From JAEXNA01 sp050486105 (GTDB lineage Bacteria; Vulcanimicrobiota; Xenobia; Xenobiales; JADMJV01), in the NCBI GenBank assembly GCA_050486105.1, contig JBJHCR010000055.1:1-25427 (forward strand): a DNA stretch of 25,427 nucleotides, written 5' to 3'. The position numbers and the translations under genes are program-made. The notes beneath the pieces are model-generated. The model was not told where the DNA came from, did not search any database, and saw nothing but the letters and a program-made list of their open reading frames with translations. Below are positions 8,955 through 16,642 of the stretch, piece by piece. Positions within the stretch are counted from its first letter, which is position 1. Each line of letters begins with the position of its first letter.

Positions 8955-9356
8955 TCAGGCGGGAAGGCAACGAAAGCCTTGCTCATGGAAGTGGGGATCA
9001 AGCGTCAGGACTTCATCTATTCCGTGGTCGCGCATGGACTCAAAACTGGAACAATCCACCAAGCTGAGTCGACGCCGATTTGCCACTAAGAGGGCGGAGA
9101 CCGCCCGTTCGTGCAACCCCCGATCGATCCAAATTATCTCGAAGAGTGGTCGCAGGTCCTCCATGAATGAGCGCACCGCCTCCAAGCCTATTCTGCTCTG
9201 CAGCAGGGCGACGGTCTCGACGATAATATAGTCGGTGACCACGATTTGGACCTCGCTATTGAGCAACTCCATCCAGACCTCGGCGACTTGACTATGGCAA
9301 GTTTCGTCGGCGTTCATCAGAGCGAGAATGGCAGAAGTATCGACGAAGATGCTCAG
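8955..9356 (-). CDS. vapC: VapC-like PIN-domain ribonuclease toxin, apparent CTG start
   Basis: PIN-domain toxins cleave RNA with a cluster of acidic residues. Counting from the proposed start (SIFVDTSAILAL...), the expected residues are present: D6, E47 (in IIVETVALL), D101 (in SLVDCSS) and D120 (in LTLDPHF). Length 133 residues is normal for VapC. The first Asp is upstream of the only in-frame ATG (9317), so starting there would delete a catalytic residue. The natural start position is a CTG at 9356-9354, overlapping the antitoxin stop as CTGA, exactly where such pairs usually have ATGA. Either CTG is used or an ATG has been lost by one substitution, weakening the toxin. The antitoxin gene lies immediately upstream on the same strand. 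Confidence 0.75.
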   Translation of the reverse strand: MSIFVDTSAILALMNADETCHSQVAEVWMELLNSEVQIVVTDYIIVETVALLQSRIGLEAVRSFMEDLRPLFEIIWIDRGLHERAVSALLVANRRRLSLVDCSSFESMRDHGIDEVLTLDPHFHEQGFRCLPA

Positions 9357-9595
9357 AGAGTCTCTCCCAGATGGCGATCGTGGTTTGCTCCAAGGTCTGG
9401 GATACCGGTCTTGAACTTACCTGTAATACCGAGAGCCCGGCGCCTCCGTTCCTGAAGCGAAGTAGATCTCACACTACACAACCACAGCTCTACCGCCTGC
9501 CGCACCAATTCCGCCATGGAAGTGCGGCGAACTGCCGCTTCCGCCTTGAGTTCTCGCGCCTGCTCTTCGCTCAGCTGAATCTGCGTTCTGACCAT
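9353..9595 (-). CDS. vapB: VapB-like ribbon-helix-helix antitoxin
   Basis: The 80-residue protein begins MVRTQIQLSEEQARELKAEA, a short beta strand followed by two helices (second around RTSMAELVRQAVELWL), which is the MetJ/Arc/CopG DNA-binding fold used by many antitoxins. The C-terminal ~30 residues are the usual flexible toxin-binding tail. It precedes and overlaps the PIN toxin gene by four bases, which is the standard order (antitoxin first) and implies translational coupling. Such antitoxins normally repress their own promoter with the toxin as co-repressor. Confidence 0.75.
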   Translation of the reverse strand: MVRTQIQLSEEQARELKAEAAVRRTSMAELVRQAVELWLCSVRSTSLQERRRRALGITGKFKTGIPDLGANHDRHLGETL

Positions 9596-9599
9596 GTGA

Positions 9600-9624
9600 T
9601 GTAAGTTCGAGAAAACTGATTACA
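9600..9624. promoter_or_regulatory. Possible vapBC operator (TGTAA/TTACA inverted repeat)
   Basis: Just upstream of the antitoxin start, TGTAA (9600-9604) and TTACA (9620-9624) form an inverted repeat with 15 bases between. Ribbon-helix-helix antitoxins bind such paired half-sites at their own promoters. The arms are only five bases, so this is suggestive only. Confidence 0.25.
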
Positions 9625-9705
9625 CTTCCTCTCTTCGACCCCCCTCACCCCCGAGCACACCGCCTCCAAGTCTAAAGAGCCGGAAGGGTTGGTCGAACGG
9701 AACAG

Positions 9706-9990
9706 CTACAAGGTCTTGAGATACTCGATCAAGGCTGCCTTCTCGTCCTCGTCGAGACCGGCCGGGGGAAACTCGTGGCCCTGATTGCTCAAGCCTCGCA
9801 GCTTGGTTTGGTAATAATGGCGTTGTTGGTCGGGCCGGGTGGCCTCTGGGGGGAGAGTTTCAAAGGTGGTGATCTCCAAGCCCAGCCGGGTGTCATCATA
9901 GCCATCGTCGCTGCGGCTCCAGATCGCAGGACGCTCGGCCGGAGTAAGCAAGTGCCAGATGGTAGGCACGGAACCATTGTGGAGCCAGAC
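9706..9990 (-). pseudogene. C-terminal fragment of a c-type cytochrome (di-haem/oxidoreductase partner)
   Basis: The minus strand reads WLHNGSVPTIWHLL, then TPAERPAIW, and ends GHEFPPAGLDEDEKAALIEYLKTL in two pieces (GHEFPPAG and EKAALIEYLKTL) before a TAG at 9708-9706. This is the characteristic ending of large c-type cytochromes, where the last helix reads EK-ALIEYLKTL. There is no CxxCH in the preserved part; the haem-binding N-terminal region is missing. Upstream sequence switches directly to the iron-sulfur fragment described next, in another frame, so this is a remnant created by deletion. Translation could at best begin at a GTG at 9969. Confidence 0.6.
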
Positions 9991-10210
9991 CCTCGATGGT
10001 GGTTACTTCGAGGTCGCCCACCGACCCAAGAGGCAACAGGCACGACCTTACCCCACGCCCGCTTAGGTGTACGGTGCAGGCTCCACAGACCCCGACCCCG
10101 CAACCATACTTGGTGCCAGTGAGTCCTAACTCGTCACGCAGAACCCACAAGAGTGGGGTATCTTCGCCCGACTGCACCGCGTGAAGCTGACCGTTGACCT
10201 TGAGCTTCAT
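9985..10210 (-). pseudogene. N-terminal fragment of [2Fe-2S] subunit of a molybdenum hydroxylase (IorA-like)
   Basis: Starting at ATG 10210 the minus strand encodes MKLKVNGQLHAV, then GTKYGCGVGVCGACTVHL and RSCLLP. The spacing of the four cysteines (C-x4-C-x2-C ... C) is that of the plant-type [2Fe-2S] domain found at the N-terminus of the small subunit of xanthine-dehydrogenase-family enzymes such as isoquinoline 1-oxidoreductase and aldehyde oxidoreductase. Homology ends at VTTIEGL (about 9986); the second, C-terminal [2Fe-2S] domain is absent and the frame runs out of register into the cytochrome fragment, stopping at 9896. In intact operons the order is small subunit, molybdopterin subunit, often cytochrome, so a single deletion explains the arrangement. 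No good ribosome site is seen. Confidence 0.65.
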
Positions 10211-10355
10211 TACCCGTTTCCCATGAGACAAAAAAGTTCGACCGGGTATCGGTGAAACCTCCCTGGACTGAGTCCCCGAAGCAACCATGAGATGGTGACG
10301 TTGACGCCGAGAGCCAAGTCACCGCGGCCGAAGACTTGGCCCCCGGTTCCTCGCG

Positions 10356-10709
10356 CTATTCTTTGATGCGGGCAACCCCGTTCGGTTCTAGCACGATCTG
10401 ATAAGCGCTGAACAGATCGATCTCACGCCAATACAAGGCATTACCATCCTCATCCTCAATTAGGAGATCCCAATGCTCCACATCTTCATCGGGAGAAAAC
10501 ACGATCTCCAGGTCGCCCCCGTTCAGCAGAACGGCCCCATCCATCAGGTCCTCACCCCAGTCCTCCTCTGCCGAGGGAGACACGTAAAGGGCATAGATGT
10601 CTACCCCAGTGCGGTTGAACAACTCAAAGTCTTGGGGACCGGACCACGCTACCGGTCCTAGACCCACGATCAGCAAAAATACTAGAGCGAGATGTCTCAC
10701 GGAACGCAT
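10356..10709 (-). CDS. Small secreted protein of unknown function
   Basis: The 117-residue product starts with MRSVRHLALVFLLIVGLG, a Sec signal peptide with likely cleavage near VAWSG. AGGAGG lies about seven bases before ATG 10709, which decides this start over an in-frame ATG further upstream. The mature part is acidic and mostly beta: FELFNRTGVDIYALYVSPS, DWGEDLMDG, then a LIEDEDGNALYW strand and the IDLFSAYQIVL end. I recall this type of small domain (NRTG..I..LYVSPS..DWGEDLL) from hypothetical exported proteins in many bacteria, where it can occur once or in tandem; its function is not known to me. It is intact although flanked by broken genes. Confidence 0.75.
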   Translation of the reverse strand: MRSVRHLALVFLLIVGLGPVAWSGPQDFELFNRTGVDIYALYVSPSAEEDWGEDLMDGAVLLNGGDLEIVFSPDEDVEHWDLLIEDEDGNALYWREIDLFSAYQIVLEPNGVARIKE

Positions 10710-10841
10710 AAGAAAGCCTCCTGCTGCGATGTATCCTATCGCAGTCTCAATAGAATCTCGCAGACTTCGAGAAACCGAAAATTCCACCTCCGGACCGTGA
10801 GTGGCAACGGGATGGTATATTCAGCGGCCCGAGGCTGAGCC

Positions 10842-11756
10842 TCATTCGGTCCCGGGCATCCCTTCTATCTTAAGACCCATATACGGATCCTCGAGATCCA
10901 GGCGCAATATCTCGGAAAAAATGTGTCCACGGCATTGCTCTGGAGTAGGCGGCTGTTCTAACGAAGCCATCCAGGCATGCACTGCTGGTCGGAGGGTGGC
11001 TACACTGCTCTGAGAGTCGGCAACCAGGGCGCGTTGGGCCAGGTCACCCTCTCCAGGCAAGTGGTTTTGAGAAAGTTGGTCTGCGGTTAGTGGATAGGCT
11101 GAAAGATCATTGAGGCCGGGTTGCACGGCTGGGGCTTCGGCTCCCAACCCAGCCAGAATCGGGGATTGCACCGGGGCCTTAGATAGCGCCATCATCTCCA
11201 CGCTTCGCCGAGCCTGGTCCGCCCGGGCAATTCGAACTTCTCGAGCTTGGTCAAAGTCCAAGCGGCCCAGAAAAAGGCTCTGCTGAAGTTGATCGATGAA
11301 AGCCTCGGGCAAATAGACCCCAGGAAGAGCATCCATCACGGTCCCGTCTGGATTGACCACGTAAAAGCAGGTGTTCCCCTTGAGGGTCCGCTCTAAATGA
11401 TGGCCGTTCCCAAAGTCGATGGTGACCTTAGGGGCTGGTCGGATGCTGTTCCAGTAAAGCACAAAGTGCTCCTGGAGAAAGCTTGAAACCTGGGTGTCGG
11501 AGAGCAGCACGGCCCTCACCGTTCGTGCGTTGGTTCAACACCAGTTCTCGTCGAGGCGACCTATCATGTCGAACCAGAGAATCGGTTTGCCGGTCTCAAC
11601 GGATGCGGCTCGGGCGTGCTCAAGATCGTTGATCCACTCTGCCCCCCCGAGGGTCACCGGAGAATCGGGTCGAACCTCAGCGGAAATACTGCCCACACCG
11701 GCCCAGGCGAACAGCCCTAGAACAGCGAGCGCTAAAATCAAGCTCGAGTTTCTCAT
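10842..11756 (-). pseudogene. Secreted thioredoxin-like protein with in-frame TGA (codon 74)
   Basis: A single reading frame of 305 codons runs from ATG 11756 to the stop at 10842, broken only by TGA at 11537-11535. The N-terminus is a signal peptide (MRNSSLILALAVLGLFAWAG). Then comes GKPILWFDMIGRLDENWC, the strand-helix approach to a thioredoxin-type active-site cysteine, and the TGA is the very next codon. After it the sequence continues TNARTVRAVLLSD, QEHFVLYW, and the strand TCFYVVNPDGTVMDALPG, as expected of thioredoxin-like folds. Both halves look well preserved. A nonsense mutation (GGA or CGA to TGA is one base) is the simplest view; selenocysteine insertion is the alternative. A restart at GTG 11519 would lack the signal peptide and the cysteine. 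No clear ribosome site precedes the ATG. Confidence 0.6.
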
Positions 11757-11814
11757 AGTCCAAGACTAACAAACTTTTGCAGCCCTGACAGAGAGTGAGA
11801 TTCTATGCTGCGTC

Positions 11815-12069
11815 CTAGGAGGCTGCTGAATTAATCTCCGCGTCGCGAGACTCGTTCATTATTATCCATGCGAATTCGTTCGAAAGCCGAAGGCGTTCCC
11901 GTAGGGCCATGTTGGAAATATTTCCGTATATTACTCAAAATTGCCCAAACCGCCTGACGGGTACCCACGAAGTGGGTGATGTCCTTCGTCTCGGGCACCT
12001 TCGGTGAACGCTTCGCTTGCGGTCCGCAAGCGAAGCGTTACGTCCCCGTTTAAATCAGCAGCCTCCTAG
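11815..12069. mobile_element. MITE-like non-autonomous element, 255 bp
   Basis: The two ends are inverted copies: from 11815 inward CTAGGAGGCTGCTGAATTAA, and from 12069 inward on the other strand the same bases with a single mismatch at position 16 (19 of 20). Each copy begins with CTAG, which could be a 4-bp target duplication or part of the repeat. Inside there is no ORF of note but a long perfect palindrome. This is the form of a miniature inverted-repeat element mobilised by a transposase encoded elsewhere. It inserted between the thioredoxin-like remnant and the 96-residue gene, whose TAG stop lies within the right-hand CTAG. Confidence 0.7.
12007..12039. repeat. 33-bp near-perfect palindrome inside the MITE
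   Basis: Two 16-base arms (AACGCTTCGCTTGCGG at 12007-12022 and its exact reverse complement at 12024-12039) flank a single T. In RNA this makes a very stable hairpin on either strand. It has no T-run and sits in the element between two convergently read-through minus-strand genes, so it could attenuate transcription into the thioredoxin-like gene. Confidence 0.8.
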
Positions 12070-12356
12070 TCCTCCATCAAGATCACCTCGAGTTGGGGCA
12101 GGCGGCGGACTCCTTCCAAAAAGTGTTCTTCATCCCCAGGTTCCAACTTCTCCCAAGTGTGTCCCAGAACGTGCTCTTCATCACCCAAGGGCAGGGGCAC
12201 CCAAAAACTCTGCTGAAAATGGTCCCGAATCCGTTCCCTTAGAGTGCGATCGCGAACTTTCAGTTGCAGGGCCGAACCGTCCCAGTCCAGACTCCCCAAG
12301 GGAAACTCTCCCTTTTGTCGCCCTTTGTCCGAGCGCCGATACTGATAGAGCATCAT
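12066..12356 (-). CDS. Hypothetical protein, 96 residues
   Basis: The start ATG (12356-12354) overlaps the stop of the upstream gene as ATGA, so the two are translationally coupled and this small gene is likely real. The protein begins MMLYQYRRSDKGRQKGEFPL, is acidic toward the C-terminus, and has paired motifs LGDEEHVLGH and PGDEEHFLEG. No transmembrane segment, signal peptide or known domain is seen. Its TAG stop falls in the CTAG at the right end of the MITE-like element; if CTAG is the target duplication, the stop pre-dates the insertion. Confidence 0.65.
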   Translation of the reverse strand: MMLYQYRRSDKGRQKGEFPLGSLDWDGSALQLKVRDRTLRERIRDHFQQSFWVPLPLGDEEHVLGHTWEKLEPGDEEHFLEGVRRLPQLEVILMED

Positions 12357-13633
12357 GCGGAGAACCTGGCAAAGAGGTATTCCAAATAATCGAACATAGC
12401 GCGATCGTATTCCTGCAGATCTTTGTGCGTCCAGAACGGCTCCAGGCAGTCATCTCGGTCGAGGTAGACAGCCACCGAACGAGCAAAATAGCGCACTGGA
12501 TCGGTAGCGGCCAACTCATCCACGAAATTGCCTTCAAAGTCCTCTTGCGACAAGGCTTCAAAGCAAGCTCGGACCGCCGGAGCCTTACGGCTACTGAAGT
12601 TCTCTCCCCCTTGAGCGTGGTCCAAGGCGTGAGCCAAGTAAAGTAGCCCGGGATGGAAAAAGCGGGGCTTAGTTTCTAAGCAACGACGATCGATCAAACA
12701 GGTCCGGGACCCTACTAGATAGGCTCCGTCCACAGGAATCTCGTCGGCCCCGAACCCAAAACTCAAGAGATCCGGCTCGGTGCGAAAGTCCCGCTCAGTG
12801 TAGATCTTCACTTGCACCCTTTGCTTGACGCATAGGCGCAAAGCGCCTTGCCCAAATCGAGTCAAGAGACGAACGCATTCTGAATAGCCGGGGGTGGAAG
12901 GTTCGGAGACGATCAAGAGATTGGCGAGATTGGCCAATTCGTCCGGAACCTGAGCTTTGAGATGTTGGGCTTCGGCCAACGGCTCGGCTGGAGGTCGAAG
13001 GCGGGGAACCGTGTCGACTATGGGTTTGAGGTCCACCGAAGGCCTGTGCGCCTCGGGAAGGCTCACCTTCGGAGCCGGAGAGACCCCCGGCTCTGCCTTT
13101 TCGGGTTCTGACCGAGCAGCGCCCTCGGTGGTTGGCCCTTCGGCTTTTTTTGGGATTGGCGCTTCGGACTTGGGCTGCACCGTCCCCCAGGAAAAGCCCA
13201 GCTGAGATTCCATCGGGGGATGCTGCTGCCCCCGAGCTAGTTCGCGCAAAGCGTCGGTGTTCTCGAGAGCATCGGAAGTCTCTAGCTGCTCAGCTTCGCT
13301 CTCTTCCCCATCTTGCTGTTGCTCGGACTCGTCCTCAGCTTCGTCTTGGTCTTCATCGTCCTCGAGCCAATCGTCATCGTCGAGAAGCTCCTCCCAGGCT
13401 AAGCGGTCGGTGGATTCGGCCTGAGAATCTAGGCCCATATCTTGAGAACTGAACTCGCTGGAGAAGTCGAGAGAGTCCTCTTGCTTGGGAGGCTGGGCCT
13501 CATCGAGCACCGCCTCATTGACAGGCTTGCGCTGAGCTTTCTGCGCAAAGGACCTCAGGAAGGCAGATGTTCTCTGGGTGTTGTCCTTGAGGGCCCGACG
13601 AGAGTTCCCGTCTATCTCTTCGATAGGATCCAC
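12353..13633 (-). CDS. Acidic protein with degenerate metallopeptidase-like (ATLF-type) C-terminal domain
   Basis: A GTG at 13633 opens a 426-residue protein. Residues ~1-200 are low complexity: a Gln/Lys-rich start, a very acidic block with runs of D and E (about 80-125), and a Pro/Ala/Glu stretch. The C-terminal ~190 residues look like the zinc-peptidase fold of anthrax lethal-factor-like and related proteins: a helix reading YLAHALDHA where active enzymes have HExxH, and a later helix DPVRYFARSVAVYL where the third ligand Glu usually sits. Here H335 and H339 remain but the catalytic Glu is Ala336, and the expected third-ligand Glu is Arg. I infer a non-catalytic relative, perhaps a scaffold. 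It is coupled to the 96-residue gene downstream. No signal peptide; no convincing ribosome site, so the start is uncertain. Confidence 0.7.
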   Translation of the reverse strand: MDPIEEIDGNSRRALKDNTQRTSAFLRSFAQKAQRKPVNEAVLDEAQPPKQEDSLDFSSEFSSQDMGLDSQAESTDRLAWEELLDDDDWLEDDEDQDEAEDESEQQQDGEESEAEQLETSDALENTDALRELARGQQHPPMESQLGFSWGTVQPKSEAPIPKKAEGPTTEGAARSEPEKAEPGVSPAPKVSLPEAHRPSVDLKPIVDTVPRLRPPAEPLAEAQHLKAQVPDELANLANLLIVSEPSTPGYSECVRLLTRFGQGALRLCVKQRVQVKIYTERDFRTEPDLLSFGFGADEIPVDGAYLVGSRTCLIDRRCLETKPRFFHPGLLYLAHALDHAQGGENFSSRKAPAVRACFEALSQEDFEGNFVDELAATDPVRYFARSVAVYLDRDDCLEPFWTHKDLQEYDRAMFDYLEYLFARFSA

Positions 13634-13745
13634 GAAGACCGGTTCGCCAACCGAGGCCTATCCCCATTTTCGTACCGACCTCTTTCACTTCAACTCAGAA
13701 CAGATCGTCAGTCTTGGGCATTGGGTCAAGAGGCCCGGTGGAATT

Positions 13746-14878
13746 CTAGGTGGCTGAAGAGAACAGGGCGAAGCTGGAGGTGTATCCGTGGAGATAAGTG
13801 GATTCTCCCACCGGTCCGATCTCTCCATTTCCGAAAAAGCCACCTAGCGGGACTTGGCCGAAGGTCTCGAAGAATCGGTTTGAGTCGTGGTTTTCTTCTC
13901 CATAGAGATAGTGCCCGCGTCCCACACAAGAAAACAGCAGAGCTCCCGCTGGTCGAAAATCCGGTTCGGCCTCCGAGGTCTTGCGCAGCACCAAATCGAG
14001 ATCTTGACGAGACGACTGGGCATCTCGAAGGTGAAACTGGAGCACTTGACCTTTCCGCACCAGGGCTCCGATCAGCAGGATCTGCTGCTTAGGCTCGATC
14101 CCCATGACGTTGCGAATGAGGAAGTCGCCCGGGCCGTACTCCAATCTCAGGGCTCCGGAGCCGATACCAACGAAAAGGTGACGCTTGGCCAACTCCCGGT
14201 CTTCCGGAGAGAGTTCGGTCAAGAGCTTCATCAAGGCCATCGGGGCCGGTTGCTGGTCGAGTTCCAAGATGGCATTTTGCTGGCAGTTGGTGATCACCAT
14301 ACTGGGCCCGACGGGTCGACATCCCTGCGCGACCACAGCTCTCGCCTGGACTTNNNNNNNNNNGTTCTGAAGAAAGTGTTTCTCGCAGTGGCTGCCCCTC
14401 CACTGGCCAGGCCCCCAACCTTAAGAGCCCTGGGATAAGCGTAGTCTAAGCCACTCAGCAAGGGTTCGATTTCGAAACTGTAGGGATCCGACAAGAGCAA
14501 TTGAACCCCACACTCAGGGTCTCCGCAACTCTGCTGCCACTCAGCGGGTGGAGCGTCAGGATCGACGAGAGTCTCTTGTTCAAAATGATAAGATGTCAGG
14601 GTAACCCCAGGCAGCCAGGCCGCGGTGAGGCTCAAGCCAGCCTTCTGCTCCTCCTCGACTCCCCCACCGACCAAACCCGCCACGGTGCAGCCGAACAACT
14701 CCGTTGTTGGGAAGCGCTCCCGAAGTTGTTGATGAAAACGGCCAAACTCTCCCTGATAGTGATCAGAAACAAAGATGGTCAACAGGTCCGGGGATTTTGG
14801 GTCTCCCAGGTCCCGGAGGCAGCTCTCCAGACAACCGAGCAAAGACGTCTCGAAGGCGATGGCTGATTTCCATTCCAT
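13746..14878 (-). CDS. FIST-domain signal transduction protein, interrupted by assembly gap
   Basis: FIST (FIST_N plus FIST_C) proteins are thought to sense small ligands and pass signals to other proteins. The N-terminal part starts MEWKSAIAFETS, the usual FIST_N opening, and contains FGCTVAGLVGGGVEE and LKVGGLASGG. After the gap the frame gives ARAVVAQGCRPVGPSMVI, LELDQQPAP, GIGSGALRLEYGPGDFLIRN and the FIST_C end GALLFSCVGRG ... ETFGQVPLGGFFGNGEIGPVG. All are family hallmarks. Ten Ns at 14354-14363 separate the halves, which are out of frame with each other only because the gap length is a placeholder; homologues suggest some 20 residues are missing. I prefer ATG 14878 over 14887 because the AAGG of the ribosome site abuts the earlier ATG but is nine bases from this one. 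Confidence 0.85.
14354..14363. other. Assembly gap (10 N)
   Basis: Ten consecutive unknown bases lie inside the FIST gene. The two flanking frames do not match at length 10, so the real gap size differs from 10 modulo 3. Confidence 0.98.
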
Positions 14879-14946
14879 GGAGGTCATCCTTCGAAGAGCG
14901 ACATTGGGTTCCTGGGATCGGAGCCCTCAGACCCAAGATGCCAGGC

Positions 14947-16593
14947 CTAGAAATCGGTGCTTGCGGAAAGTACGGCTAGCTCCTTACTGTCCTGAACAAA
15001 CATCGAGAGAGCCTTGGCGACTTCTATCACCATATGGTCAACGTCGTACTCAAGATGGGCGTAGACCAGCTCTTCAGCGAGAGCGGCTTTGCCCTTCCTC
15101 ACAGCATCTAGGGCCAACATCCAGACGGTTTCGGCCTCCCTGTTCCTGCCGAGCTGACCCAGGAGAGCCCCTACTCCCAGCAGGAGATAGCCCACCATTA
15201 AGGTTTCATTTTCCTTTCGAAGACGAAAACCTGAAACGGCTTTAAGGAACCAGCAAATTGCAATATCCGGGGCCCATTCTAGGGTCTTCAAGGCTCCAAG
15301 CAGACGCCAAGTGGGAATCGTTCTCTTGGTGGTCACCGCCAAGAGGCTTCCTCGACGCACACAAAGCTCACATAGCCTAAGGTAAAGTTCAAGTCGAGGG
15401 GGAATCTCCGATGGAGAGAACTCCTCTAGGAGACCTTGAAGCGGCTCTTCCAGGGTGGCTCGAGCGTGGACATCCATCTCCCAAACCTGACGGAACTCGT
15501 CCCCCCCTTGCGAACTCTCTAACTGCCGGCTAAACCAGGTGAAGAATTCGGAAATGGACGCCGATTCCAAGCTCTCATAATTCTCGAAAACCAAGCTCAG
15601 TAGCAGATTTCTGGTGGTTTCAAGCTGCTCTCCTTCGACGAAATCAAGCCAAGGAATAACCTTGAGCCAACCCTGGCAACGAAGGCTCTTAAGCTCTCGG
15701 AGAAGATTCTCGTACCCCTCGTCCTCAACCAAGCCCTCGCGTGCTAGGTCTCTGTTCAAATGGTCTCCGTAGAGCAGACCCTGCATGCCCGTTCCTTCGA
15801 TCTTGCCCATGGAAACACCGTCAGCCACCACTTCGATCGTCCCTGGCTTCAGGGAAAAAACACCCCTCCAACCCATTTCGGGGAACTCCTCCACCGGCGC
15901 CAGGGCATTGATGAAGTTCTTCAATCCTCCAAGATTAAGCACTAGGGGAGAATGCTCGAGATAGACGGGTCGAGTGCAGAGGTCTCCATCGATGGCGATC
16001 GGCACCGGTGAGTGCTCGCACAGACTGTCGACTAATCGAAACTCAGGGCGCATCCCAGCATAACCTCGCAAGGACGCTAGCCAGGCGGGTAAACGATGTT
16101 TCCAGGTCTTCTCTTCGAAAATTATCTCCAGGGACACTCCAAGGCCGGTCCCTTCGGTTAACGCTTCAAAAGTGTCCCCTTCGGAATTCATCCGGCACAG
16201 GAAGCTTTCACCCTGGTGGTTCTCCACCCGCAGAACAACTTCGAGCGCTCCGTGGCTGAGAGCCCCCTGGCAACCGATGAGAAGGTCGGCCATGGGAGCC
16301 CGAGCTTGACCCTTGAGCAAGGTTGCCGTACCGGCAGTGAGCTCACTTTTCCGGCAACGGGCACCTGGCAAATCGAGCCTCAGGCCGAGGCGGGTGCTGG
16401 AAATGTTTACCTCAGTGGCTCCGGAGGCCACCCCAAAACTGACTAGAGAAACCAAGTACCGAGTGGTGCTGGAACTCTGGAAACGAGTGAGCTTAGTTCT
16501 CGCCGTGGTCAAGCTGACAGTGAAGGCCCCGGCAGAATCGATCGTTCCGTGGGTGCGAAGCGAATCTAGAAGAGCGTCGACGCTGGTACTCAT
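14947..16593 (-). CDS. Unknown protein, possible HSP90/GHKL-like N-terminus plus helical C-terminus
   Basis: The 548-residue protein starts at ATG 16593. Residues ~20-200 recall HSP90/MutL-type ATPase folds: TTARTKLTRFQ, then LVSLVSFGVASGATEVNI in the place of the A(S/G)ATxIxI helix-strand unit, later GTGLGVSLEIIFE and the CEHSPVPIAIDG strand typical of HSP90-like proteins. The nucleotide-binding Asn/Asp residues are not obvious (GATEV is followed by SSTRLGLRL rather than DNG), so ATP binding is doubtful. The second half is helical with LYLRLCELCVRRG and a repeat-like LGQLGRNREAETVWMLALDA that suggests TPR-like pairs. No signal peptide. It precedes the FIST gene on the same strand with a 68-base gap, so they may be co-transcribed and act together. 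The family call is tentative. Confidence 0.6.
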   Translation of the reverse strand: MSTSVDALLDSLRTHGTIDSAGAFTVSLTTARTKLTRFQSSSTTRYLVSLVSFGVASGATEVNISSTRLGLRLDLPGARCRKSELTAGTATLLKGQARAPMADLLIGCQGALSHGALEVVLRVENHQGESFLCRMNSEGDTFEALTEGTGLGVSLEIIFEEKTWKHRLPAWLASLRGYAGMRPEFRLVDSLCEHSPVPIAIDGDLCTRPVYLEHSPLVLNLGGLKNFINALAPVEEFPEMGWRGVFSLKPGTIEVVADGVSMGKIEGTGMQGLLYGDHLNRDLAREGLVEDEGYENLLRELKSLRCQGWLKVIPWLDFVEGEQLETTRNLLLSLVFENYESLESASISEFFTWFSRQLESSQGGDEFRQVWEMDVHARATLEEPLQGLLEEFSPSEIPPRLELYLRLCELCVRRGSLLAVTTKRTIPTWRLLGALKTLEWAPDIAICWFLKAVSGFRLRKENETLMVGYLLLGVGALLGQLGRNREAETVWMLALDAVRKGKAALAEELVYAHLEYDVDHMVIEVAKALSMFVQDSKELAVLSASTDF

Positions 16594-16642
16594 AGGCGAA
16601 GCAGCTCTTCTGGACCGCCTCTGAGGTCCCTCTAGAGTCCCT

